NCBI RefSeq assembly: GCF_009764645.1
Contig: NZ_RWIM01000079.1
Coordinates: 1 to 49,103, forward strand
Source of the DNA: Pseudomonas sp. PB106
GTDB taxonomy: Bacteria > Pseudomonadota > Gammaproteobacteria > Pseudomonadales > Pseudomonadaceae
Length of the DNA: 49,103 bases
Direction of reading: 5' to 3'
This document shows, in pieces, positions 17,105 to 23,746 of this stretch. The stretch's first letter is position 1. Every line of letters starts with the position of its first letter. The position numbers were made by a program, and so were the translations under genes. The notes below the pieces were generated by a model. That model saw nothing but the letters and a program-made list of their open reading frames with translations. It searched no databases and was not told the DNA's origin.

Positions 17105-18154
17105 ATGGGCGTTGACGGTGGCACCGGTCAGGACCTGATCAGTTACGAGTTTTCGGACGCTGGGATCACCCTCGACCTGATCAGCAATATCAACTCTGGA
17201 GAAGCCGCGGGCGACACTTTCGCCAGCATCGAATTCTTTCAGGGCAGCCACTTCGATGACACGTTGTCAGGTTCTCGACTCGCTGATGTTTTCATCGGAG
17301 GCTTGGGTGCGGATGTAATCGATGGTCGCGAGGGACAAGATACGGCGATGTACATCACCAGCACCAGCGGGGTGACCATCAACCTGTTGACCAATATCAA
17401 CGAGGGTGGCGATGCGCAAGGCGATGTATTACGCAATATCGAGCGTGTCGTGGGCAGTCACCTCAATGACAGCCTGACCGGCGATGCTGGCATCAACTAC
17501 CTGGAAGGTGGATTGGGGGATGACATCATCTACGGTGGTGACGGCAACGATTACCTCTACGGCGGACTGGTTTCCTCGATCGGGCCGTTCTCCCTCGACG
17601 GACAGGTCAACGGGCCGCAGGCCGACACAATGTATGGCGGCAAAGGCAACGACACCATTTTCACGGCAAGCAATGATGTAGGAAGCCGCGTGTATGGCGA
17701 GGCCGGTGGCGATGTCATCACCGTGGTTCACGGCATGGCAGACGGTGGCGAGGATGGTGACCTGCTGACCGGTACAGGCTTGGGCTTTGTATTGTTTGGC
17801 GGGGCGGGGAAAGATCAACTGGTGTTGAAGTCCAGCGGTTTTGCCAACGGTGGCGAGGATGACGACCTTTACACAATCGGCACCCCGGGGCTTGTGACCA
17901 TCCAGGATGACGGCGCGAGCCGCGAGGACAAACTCGTGCTGTCGTATATCAGCAGTTCAGAACTGTTGATTGATCGTGTCGGTGATGATCTTTATCTGCA
18001 TCGCTCGAGTTTCGCACCGGGCACGACGCCGCAGGAAGGTGTGCAGCTCAAGGGCTGGTTCGCCGGCTTCGATACCATTGAGCAAATTCAAACGGCGAAC
18101 GGGCAAATCATCAACCTGCCAGCCAATAGCGATGCGTTTGCCATGTTTGGTTGA
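17105..18154 (+). CDS. RTX-type calcium-binding protein, apparently 5'-incomplete
   Basis: A 349-residue protein with RTX nonapeptide repeats (GGLGADVID, GGLGDDIIY, GGDGNDYLY, GGKGNDTIF, GGAGKDQLV between about 66 and 240). Two copies of a longer unit (GxDTAxY...GVTxNLxTN...GSHxDDxLxG) precede them, and a C-terminal haemolysin-related segment (DKLVLSYI to WFAGFDTIEQIQTANG, about 275-335) follows. Such proteins bind Ca2+ and are usually exported by type I secretion. No exporter genes are nearby and no signal peptide is seen. The ATG at 17105 has no good ribosome site. RTX-like coding sequence (DNVITSGSGLDDIFYGG) continues in frame upstream to a stop at 17024 without any ATG, GTG or TTG. The 5' end therefore looks truncated or remodelled. 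Its role in the island is unknown. Confidence 0.7.
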   Translation: MGVDGGTGQDLISYEFSDAGITLDLISNINSGEAAGDTFASIEFFQGSHFDDTLSGSRLADVFIGGLGADVIDGREGQDTAMYITSTSGVTINLLTNINEGGDAQGDVLRNIERVVGSHLNDSLTGDAGINYLEGGLGDDIIYGGDGNDYLYGGLVSSIGPFSLDGQVNGPQADTMYGGKGNDTIFTASNDVGSRVYGEAGGDVITVVHGMADGGEDGDLLTGTGLGFVLFGGAGKDQLVLKSSGFANGGEDDDLYTIGTPGLVTIQDDGASREDKLVLSYISSSELLIDRVGDDLYLHRSSFAPGTTPQEGVQLKGWFAGFDTIEQIQTANGQIINLPANSDAFAMFG

Positions 18155-18208
18155 TCGCTGAATCGAACACTGTCGATCCTGCAACGGGATTGAAGGTGTA
18201 GTCATGGA

Positions 18209-18249
18209 GGGCGAACCTGATAATTCTCATCATATTTGCCCTTTTTTTT
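18209..18249 (+). terminator. Terminator after the RTX gene
   Basis: GGGCGAA (18209-18215) pairs with TTTGCCC (18235-18241), including one G-U pair, and a run of seven to eight Ts follows. It lies 55 bp after the RTX stop. It indicates that rfbF starts a new transcript within the following 190 bp, where no convincing promoter could be picked out. Confidence 0.65.
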
Positions 18250-18436
18250 ACCTTGCAGCCCGGTCTTCACGGGACTCATCGAGCTGGCGCGTTTCCTGCA
18301 AGTCCCCGGTAAATCGCCATAAAACGAGCGCTCGCGGTCATCCCACCGGCGCCCGGAGCGGTAAAAGGTTGAGCCAGATGGCCCGCACAGCTCAAGAAAG
18401 CTCTGCGCAGCCCGGTGACGTACGAGAGGGGAGACG

Positions 18437-19210
18437 ATGAAGGCAGTTATTTTGGCGGGTGGCCTCGGCACGCGCATCAGTGAAGAGTCGCACCTCAAGC
18501 CCAAACCGATGATCGAGATCGGCGGCAAGCCAATTCTCTGGCACATCATGAAGCAGTATTCCGCCCACGGAATCCACGACTTCGTGATCTGCCTTGGCTA
18601 CAAGGGTTACGCGATCAAGGACTTCTTCGCCAACTACTTCCTGCACACCTCCGACGTCACCTTCAACATGCGTGAAAACCGCATGGACGTGCACCAGAAC
18701 TACAGCGAACCGTGGAGCGTCACGCTCATCGACACCGGCGAGGAAACCATGACCGGTGGCCGTCTGCTGCGTGCCGGCCGTTACCTCAAGGATGAAGAGG
18801 CGTTCTGCTTCACCTACGGCGACGGCGTGTCCGATCTGAACATTCGTCAGTTGGTCGATTACCACAAGGCGCACGGCCGTCTTGCGACCGTGACGGCCGT
18901 GCAACCGCCGGGACGCTACGGTGCCCTTGAGCGCCAGGGCGATCAGGTCCTCGGTTTCACCGAAAAACCCCGTGGTGATGGTGGCTGGATCAATGGCGGT
19001 TTCTTCGTGCTGTCGCCGAAAGTGCTGCCGTACATTGCTGGCGATGAAACCACGTGGGAAGCCGAGCCATTGGCGCGTCTGGCCCAGGATGAGCAGCTCA
19101 AGGCTTTCGAACACGATGGTTTCTGGCAACCCATGGACACCCTGCGCGACAAGAACCACCTCGAAGCGCTGTGGCAGAGCGGGGAGGCCCCATGGAAGCA
19201 ATGGGCCTGA
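18437..19210 (+). CDS. rfbF: Glucose-1-phosphate cytidylyltransferase
   Basis: A 257-residue nucleotidyltransferase making CDP-glucose from CTP and glucose 1-phosphate, the entry step to CDP-6-deoxy sugars. Family features are the nucleotide-binding [20 protein letters not shown] at the N-terminus, [11 protein letters not shown], and the CDP-glucose-specific stretches RENRMDV and [12 protein letters not shown]. These separate it from dTDP-glucose (RmlA) enzymes. A GAGGGGAGA ribosome site precedes the ATG. It heads a tightly packed run of genes: rfbG overlaps its 3' end by 19 bp, followed by an epimerase, a C-methyltransferase and a reductase. Confidence 0.94.
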   Translation: MKAVILAGGLGTRISEESHLKPKPMIEIGGKPILWHIMKQYSAHGIHDFVICLGYKGYAIKDFFANYFLHTSDVTFNMRENRMDVHQNYSEPWSVTLIDTGEETMTGGRLLRAGRYLKDEEAFCFTYGDGVSDLNIRQLVDYHKAHGRLATVTAVQPPGRYGALERQGDQVLGFTEKPRGDGGWINGGFFVLSPKVLPYIAGDETTWEAEPLARLAQDEQLKAFEHDGFWQPMDTLRDKNHLEALWQSGEAPWKQWA

Positions 19211-20274
19211 GTGCGGATTTCTGGCGCGGCAAACGCGTTCTCATCACCGGTCACACCGGTTTCAAGGGCAGTTGGCTGACCCTGTGGCTGCAAAGCCTCG
19301 GCGCGCAAGTCAGCGGTTTTTCCCTCGATCCGTCGACCGAGCCGAGCCTGTTCGAACTGGCCCGCGTGCACGAAGGCATCAACGATCAGCGCGGTGATCT
19401 GCGTGATCTCGGCGCCTTGCTGGAAATCATCGCCGACACCGAGCCGGAGATCGTTTTGCACCTGGCCGCGCAGCCGTTGGTGCGCGAAGGCTATCGCGAT
19501 CCGCTCGGCACTTATTCCAGCAACGTCATGGGCACGCTGAACCTGCTTGAAGCGATTCGTCAGGTCGGTTGCGTGCGCGCCTGCGTGCTGGTCACCACCG
19601 ACAAGGTTTACGCCAACAAGGAATGGCTGTGGCCGTACCGCGAAGACGAAGCCCTCGGTGGCCACGATCCTTACAGCAGCAGCAAGGCCTGCTGTGAACT
19701 GCTCGCGCAGTCTTATGCCGCGTCATTCTTCTCGGCGGACAAGTACGCCGAACACGGTCTGGCCCTGGCCACGGCGCGTGCCGGCAATGTCTTGGGCGGC
19801 GGTGATTTTGCCCCTGAGCGACTGATCCCCGACGTACTGAAAGCGTGGACGGCAGACGAGCCAGTGACCCTGCGTTACCCGCAAGCCGTGCGCCCGTGGC
19901 AGCACGCGCTGGAGCCGCTGGCCGGTTACCTGCAACTGGCCGTCGGCCTCTACGAAGAAGGCCCGGAATACGCCGGGGCGTGGAACTTCGGCCCGGGCGA
20001 GGCGGACATGTGCAGCGTCGGCGAAGTGGTCGAATTGCTCGCCAGCCGCTGGCCGCAGGCGCGTGGTTTGCGCATTGAAAAAAGCGAACTGCACGAAGCC
20101 GGCCTGTTGCGTCTGGACAGCAGCCGCGCGCGCCAACTGCTTGGCTGGCAACCGCGCTGGACCCTGCAGCAATGCCTGGCCCAGACCCTCGACTGGCACC
20201 TGGCCTGGCAGAACGGCGATGACATGCGCGCCGTCACCCTCGGTCAATTGGACCTGTACCGAGGCGTGCTGTGA
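19192..20274 (+). CDS. rfbG: CDP-glucose 4,6-dehydratase
   Basis: A 360-residue extended short-chain dehydrogenase/reductase that converts CDP-glucose to CDP-4-dehydro-6-deoxyglucose with bound NAD. It shows the Rossmann motif GHTGFKGSW (in place of the usual GATGFIG, typical of RfbG), the STDK-like segment [12 protein letters not shown], and the catalytic YSSSK. The ATG at 19192 has GGGGAGG six bases upstream. A second ATG nine bases later is possible. It is translationally coupled to rfbF (overlap) and to the next gene (GTGA overlap at 20271-20274). Confidence 0.93.
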   Translation: MEAMGLSADFWRGKRVLITGHTGFKGSWLTLWLQSLGAQVSGFSLDPSTEPSLFELARVHEGINDQRGDLRDLGALLEIIADTEPEIVLHLAAQPLVREGYRDPLGTYSSNVMGTLNLLEAIRQVGCVRACVLVTTDKVYANKEWLWPYREDEALGGHDPYSSSKACCELLAQSYAASFFSADKYAEHGLALATARAGNVLGGGDFAPERLIPDVLKAWTADEPVTLRYPQAVRPWQHALEPLAGYLQLAVGLYEEGPEYAGAWNFGPGEADMCSVGEVVELLASRWPQARGLRIEKSELHEAGLLRLDSSRARQLLGWQPRWTLQQCLAQTLDWHLAWQNGDDMRAVTLGQLDLYRGVL

Positions 20275-20831
20275 GCGAATTTTCCCTGAAGGCTATGCCG
20301 CTGGCCGGATTGTTCAGCGTCCAGCACAAACGTTTTGAAGACCAGCGCGGGCACTTCGCCCGGCTGTTCTGCGAAGGCAGCCTGAGTGCGTTCGGCAGCG
20401 AATTCCATATCCGCCAGATCAACCATTCCTGCACTCGCGAGAAGGGCAGTGTGCGCGGTCTGCATTATCAGAACGCCAAAGCGCCGGAAGCCAAACTGAT
20501 CACCTGTCTGCGCGGAGAAGTGTGGGACGTGGTGGTGGATTTGCGTCCGGATTCGGAAACCTTTTTGCACTGGCATGCCGAACACCTGAAGGCCGGCGAT
20601 GGCCGCAGCCTGTTGATCCCGGCCGGGTTCGCCCACGGTTTCCAGACCCTCACCGAAGACGCCGAATTGCTCTACCTGCACAGCGCCGATTACGCGCCGG
20701 AGCACGAGGGCGGTTTGTCGGTGAACGATCCACGGCTGGCGATCGCCTGGCCGTTGCCTGTCAATAATTTGTCAGCGCGGGATTCCAGCCATCCCGCGCT
20801 TGATCAACACTTTGCTGGAGTGCGTCTATGA
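20271..20831 (+). CDS. dTDP-4-dehydrorhamnose 3,5-epimerase-like CDP-sugar epimerase
   Basis: A 186-residue RmlC-type cupin epimerase. Family features are FEDQRGHFARLF near the N-terminus, VRGLHYQ with the catalytic histidine at about residue 65, IPAGFAHGF, and YAPEHEGG...NDPRLAIAWP. Classic RmlC acts on dTDP-4-dehydro-6-deoxyglucose. No dTDP-sugar genes lie here, so the likely substrate is the CDP-4-keto-6-deoxy sugar from RfbG, epimerised at C3 and/or C5. GTG start overlaps the rfbG stop. It precedes a C-methyltransferase, as in branched-sugar clusters. Whether C3, C5 or both are epimerised cannot be told. Confidence 0.85.
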   Translation: MSEFSLKAMPLAGLFSVQHKRFEDQRGHFARLFCEGSLSAFGSEFHIRQINHSCTREKGSVRGLHYQNAKAPEAKLITCLRGEVWDVVVDLRPDSETFLHWHAEHLKAGDGRSLLIPAGFAHGFQTLTEDAELLYLHSADYAPEHEGGLSVNDPRLAIAWPLPVNNLSARDSSHPALDQHFAGVRL

Positions 20832-22054
20832 ACTGCCGTGGGTGCGCCGCACCGCTGAGCCTGCCGCTGATTGACCTCGGCACCTCGCCACCGTCCAACG
20901 CCTACGTCCACGCCGATCGCCTCGAACAGGCTGAGCAATGGGTGCCGCTCAAGGTCGCCGTATGTCAGCAATGCTGGCTGGTCCAGACCGAGGATTACAC
21001 CAGCGCCGACAGCCTGTTTGACGCCGAGTATGCCTATTTCAGTTCGTTCTCCAGCACCTGGCTGGCTCACGCCGAGCGCTATGTTGCCGAGATGGTTGAG
21101 CGCTTTGGCCTGACTGCCGAAAGCCGCGTAGTCGAGGTCGCTGCCAACGATGGTTACCTGTTGCAATACGTCGCCGGTCGCGGCATCCCGTGCCTGGGCG
21201 TCGAGCCGACCCGTAGCACTGCGCAAGCGGCTCGCGAGAAAGGCTTGGAAATCCGCGAACTGTTCTTCGGTCGCGACACCGCCGCACAGCTGAACAGCGA
21301 AGGTTGGGGCGCTGATCTGATGGCGGCCAACAACGTGCTCGCCCATGTGCCGGACATCAACGATTTCCTCGGCGGTTTCGCCGCGCTGCTCAAGCCGAGC
21401 GGCGTGGCCACGTTTGAATTTCCGCAATTGCTGACGCTGATGGCTGGCGCGCAGTTCGACACGCTGTATCACGAGCACTACTCCTACCTGTCGCTGACCG
21501 CCGTGCAGACGCTGTGCGAGCGCAATGATCTGGAAGTCTTCGACGTCAGCCAGTTGACCACCCACGGCGGTTCGTTACGCGTGTTCGTCCAGCGCAAGGA
21601 CGGCGAGCGTCGCCCGGTTCAGTCAGCGGTGCAGCAACAGTTGCAAGCCGAACTGGATGCCGGGGTGAAAACCGCCGAGTACTACGCAACCCTTGCGCCC
21701 GCCGCTGAACGCATCAAGCACGAACTGCTGCGCTTCCTGTTGCAGGCCAAGGCTGACGGCAAACGTGTGGTCGGCTATGGCGCAGCAGCCAAGGGCAACA
21801 CCTTGCTCAACTACGCCGGGGTCAAACCCGACCTGTTGGCATGGGTGGCTGATGCCAACCCGCACAAGCAGGGCAAGTTCCTGCCGGGCAGCCGCATTCC
21901 GATTGTTGCGCCGGCGCAGATCGAACTCGAAAAACCGGATTACGTGCTGGTTTTGCCGTGGAACCTGCTGCACGAAGTCAGTCAGCAACTGGCGCAAGTG
22001 CGTCAGTGGGACGGCCGCTTCGTGATCGCCGTGCCTGAGTTGAAAGTGCTGTGA
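20828..22054 (+). CDS. NDP-hexose C-methyltransferase (TylCIII/TcaB9-like)
   Basis: A 408-residue SAM-dependent methyltransferase with the three-part build of sugar C-methyltransferases. An N-terminal zinc-binding module carries CRGCAAP at residues 3-9 and a second CxxC in VCQQCWLVQ. A central Rossmann SAM domain has VVEVAANDGYLLQYV. The C-terminal domain has VGYGAAAKGNTLLNY. The catalytic YHEHYSYLSL (Y214-H217) is present. Such enzymes add a methyl group to C3 of a 4-keto-6-deoxy sugar nucleotide, giving a branched sugar. It overlaps the epimerase by 4 bp (ATGA) and the reductase by 4 bp (GTGA). Its substrate is inferred to be CDP-linked from the neighbours. Confidence 0.87.
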   Translation: MNCRGCAAPLSLPLIDLGTSPPSNAYVHADRLEQAEQWVPLKVAVCQQCWLVQTEDYTSADSLFDAEYAYFSSFSSTWLAHAERYVAEMVERFGLTAESRVVEVAANDGYLLQYVAGRGIPCLGVEPTRSTAQAAREKGLEIRELFFGRDTAAQLNSEGWGADLMAANNVLAHVPDINDFLGGFAALLKPSGVATFEFPQLLTLMAGAQFDTLYHEHYSYLSLTAVQTLCERNDLEVFDVSQLTTHGGSLRVFVQRKDGERRPVQSAVQQQLQAELDAGVKTAEYYATLAPAAERIKHELLRFLLQAKADGKRVVGYGAAAKGNTLLNYAGVKPDLLAWVADANPHKQGKFLPGSRIPIVAPAQIELEKPDYVLVLPWNLLHEVSQQLAQVRQWDGRFVIAVPELKVL

Positions 22055-22908
22055 AGGTTCTGGTCACTGGCGCTACCGGTTTTGTTGGCCGGCATCTGGT
22101 TGCCGCCTTGCTGGCGCGTGGCTGCGAAGTCCGCGCGGTGGCGCGCAATGCGCAAACCGCGCAAGGCATGCCGTGGATCAACGACGTCGACTTCGTCAGC
22201 GCCGATGTTCACGCGCCTGATCTGGATGTCGCAGCACTGGTAAAAGACATCGATACGCTGGCGCATCTGGCTTGGCCGGGCTTGCCGAACTATCGGGCGC
22301 TGTTCCATTTCGAACACAACCTGATGGCCGATTACCGCTTTATCAAAAGCGCGGTTGAGGCGGGCGTGCAGCAGGTGCTGGTCACCGGCACCTGTTTTGA
22401 ATACGGCATGCAAAGCGGCCCGCTCAGCGAAAGCACTGAGCCACAGCCGAGCAATCCTTACGGTCTGGCCAAGCACACCTTGCACCTGTTTTTGCAAAAC
22501 CTGCAGCAGGAACAACCGTTCACCTTGCAGTGGGCGCGCCTGTTTTATCTGCATGGCGAAGGGCAGAACCCCAACAGTTTGCTGGCGGCGCTGGACCGTG
22601 CAATCGATGCCGGTGAGTCCACGTTCAACATGTCGGCCGGCGAGCAGTTGCGTGATTTTCTGGCCATCGAAACGGCTGCCGAGAACCTCGCCGCGATCGT
22701 GCAAAAACGCGACTTCAACGGCGTGATCAATTGCGCCAGCGGCCAGCCGATTTCAGTCAGGGCACTGGTCGAACAACGCCTGCGCGAGCGCGGCGCTTCG
22801 ATCGATTTGAATCTGGGGCATTACCCCTACCCGACGCACGAGCCCTTGGCGTTCTGGGCAGTGGTCGACCGATTACAACAGTTACTCGAGGCGCAGCGCA
22901 CCCACTGA
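22051..22908 (+). CDS. NAD(P)-dependent sugar-nucleotide ketoreductase (extended SDR)
   Basis: A 285-residue extended SDR with the N-terminal Rossmann motif VTGATGFVG and catalytic YGLAK (Y137, K141), preceded by the TGTCFEYG strand with the active-site Thr/Ser region. It is shorter than GalE-type epimerases and fits a reductase that converts the 4-keto group of the C-methylated CDP sugar to the final hydroxyl. That would make it the last step of the rfbF-rfbG-epimerase-methyltransferase set, with which it is translationally coupled (GTGA overlap). An epimerase function cannot be excluded. Confidence 0.8.
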   Translation: MKVLVTGATGFVGRHLVAALLARGCEVRAVARNAQTAQGMPWINDVDFVSADVHAPDLDVAALVKDIDTLAHLAWPGLPNYRALFHFEHNLMADYRFIKSAVEAGVQQVLVTGTCFEYGMQSGPLSESTEPQPSNPYGLAKHTLHLFLQNLQQEQPFTLQWARLFYLHGEGQNPNSLLAALDRAIDAGESTFNMSAGEQLRDFLAIETAAENLAAIVQKRDFNGVINCASGQPISVRALVEQRLRERGASIDLNLGHYPYPTHEPLAFWAVVDRLQQLLEAQRTH

Positions 22909-22956
22909 TGCACCTCCAGGCGTGACTATCAAATGACTTTTCAGTGAGACCGGACA

Positions 22957-23691
22957 ATGAGCGATAACGTAATCAAAGCCTTCGAGGCGGAGTGCCAGGC
23001 CGAAGTGATTGCCCAAGGCCAGGACAAGGACTTGAAGGCGCTGGCCCAAGAGTTCTACAACCAGTCGGCCAAGCACAAATACACCTACCACTTCTCGTGG
23101 ATGGGCCGTCCGATCATTCAATTGCCGCAAGACATGATGGCGATGCAGGAGCTGATCTGGCGCATAAAGCCGGACCTGGTGATCGAATGCGGTATCGCCC
23201 ACGGCGGTTCGATCATTTACTACGCCTCGCTGCTGGAACTGCAGGGCCACGGTGAAGTGCTGGGCATCGATCGTGACATTCGTGCGCACAACCGCGAGGC
23301 CATCGAAAGCCATCCGATGATCAAGCGCATCAGCATGATCGAAGGCTCGAGCCTCGATCTGGCAGTGGTCGAGCAGGTGCGTCAGGCGGCTGCCGGCAAG
23401 AAAGTCATCGTGGTGCTCGATTCCAACCACACCCATGACCACGTCCTCGAAGAACTGCGTCTCTACGCACCACTGGTTTCGCAGGACAGCTACTGCATCG
23501 TCATGGACACCGTGGTTGAAGACATGCCGGCCGATGCGTTTCCGGATCGTCCATGGGGGCCAGGTGACAACCCGAAAACTGCCGTTTGGGCGTTCCTGAA
23601 AGAAAACCGTGATTTCGAGATCGATCAAGCGATGCAAGACAAGCTGCTGATCACCGTTGCGTCGGACGGCTATCTGCGTCGGATTCGTTAA
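22957..23691 (+). CDS. CmcI-family (cephalosporin hydroxylase/rhamnosyl O-methyltransferase) protein
   Basis: A 244-residue SAM- and metal-dependent methyltransferase of the CmcI family. Diagnostic segments are YTYHFSWMGRPIIQLPQDMM near residues 45-65, the SAM-binding VIECGIAHGGSIIYYAS, the acidic GIDRDIR, and the metal-site region VVLDSNHTHDHVLEEL. Family members O-methylate sugars in mycobacterial and rhizobial glycans, among other roles. Here the likely job is methylation of a glycan hydroxyl, either on the sugar nucleotide or after transfer. It lies 48 bp after the reductase and 55 bp before a glycosyltransferase. The ribosome site is weak. Confidence 0.82.
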   Translation: MSDNVIKAFEAECQAEVIAQGQDKDLKALAQEFYNQSAKHKYTYHFSWMGRPIIQLPQDMMAMQELIWRIKPDLVIECGIAHGGSIIYYASLLELQGHGEVLGIDRDIRAHNREAIESHPMIKRISMIEGSSLDLAVVEQVRQAAAGKKVIVVLDSNHTHDHVLEELRLYAPLVSQDSYCIVMDTVVEDMPADAFPDRPWGPGDNPKTAVWAFLKENRDFEIDQAMQDKLLITVASDGYLRRIR

Positions 23692-23746
23692 TCAGTTCCA
23701 TCATCAAAGCGTTTTTCAGGCGGTGTCGCCGGTCGTGGGAGAAGTT

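Noticed and set aside
16872..17138. 88-codon open frame between the large glycosyltransferase and the RTX gene
   Set aside because: It spans a terminator and AT-rich sequence, ends inside the RTX frame and has no convincing ribosome site or homology.
18437..20274. Interpretation of rfbF-rfbG as a paratose/tyvelose/abequose pathway
   Set aside because: The essential RfbH-type dehydrase for 3,6-dideoxy sugars is absent. The next genes are an epimerase and a C-methyltransferase instead.
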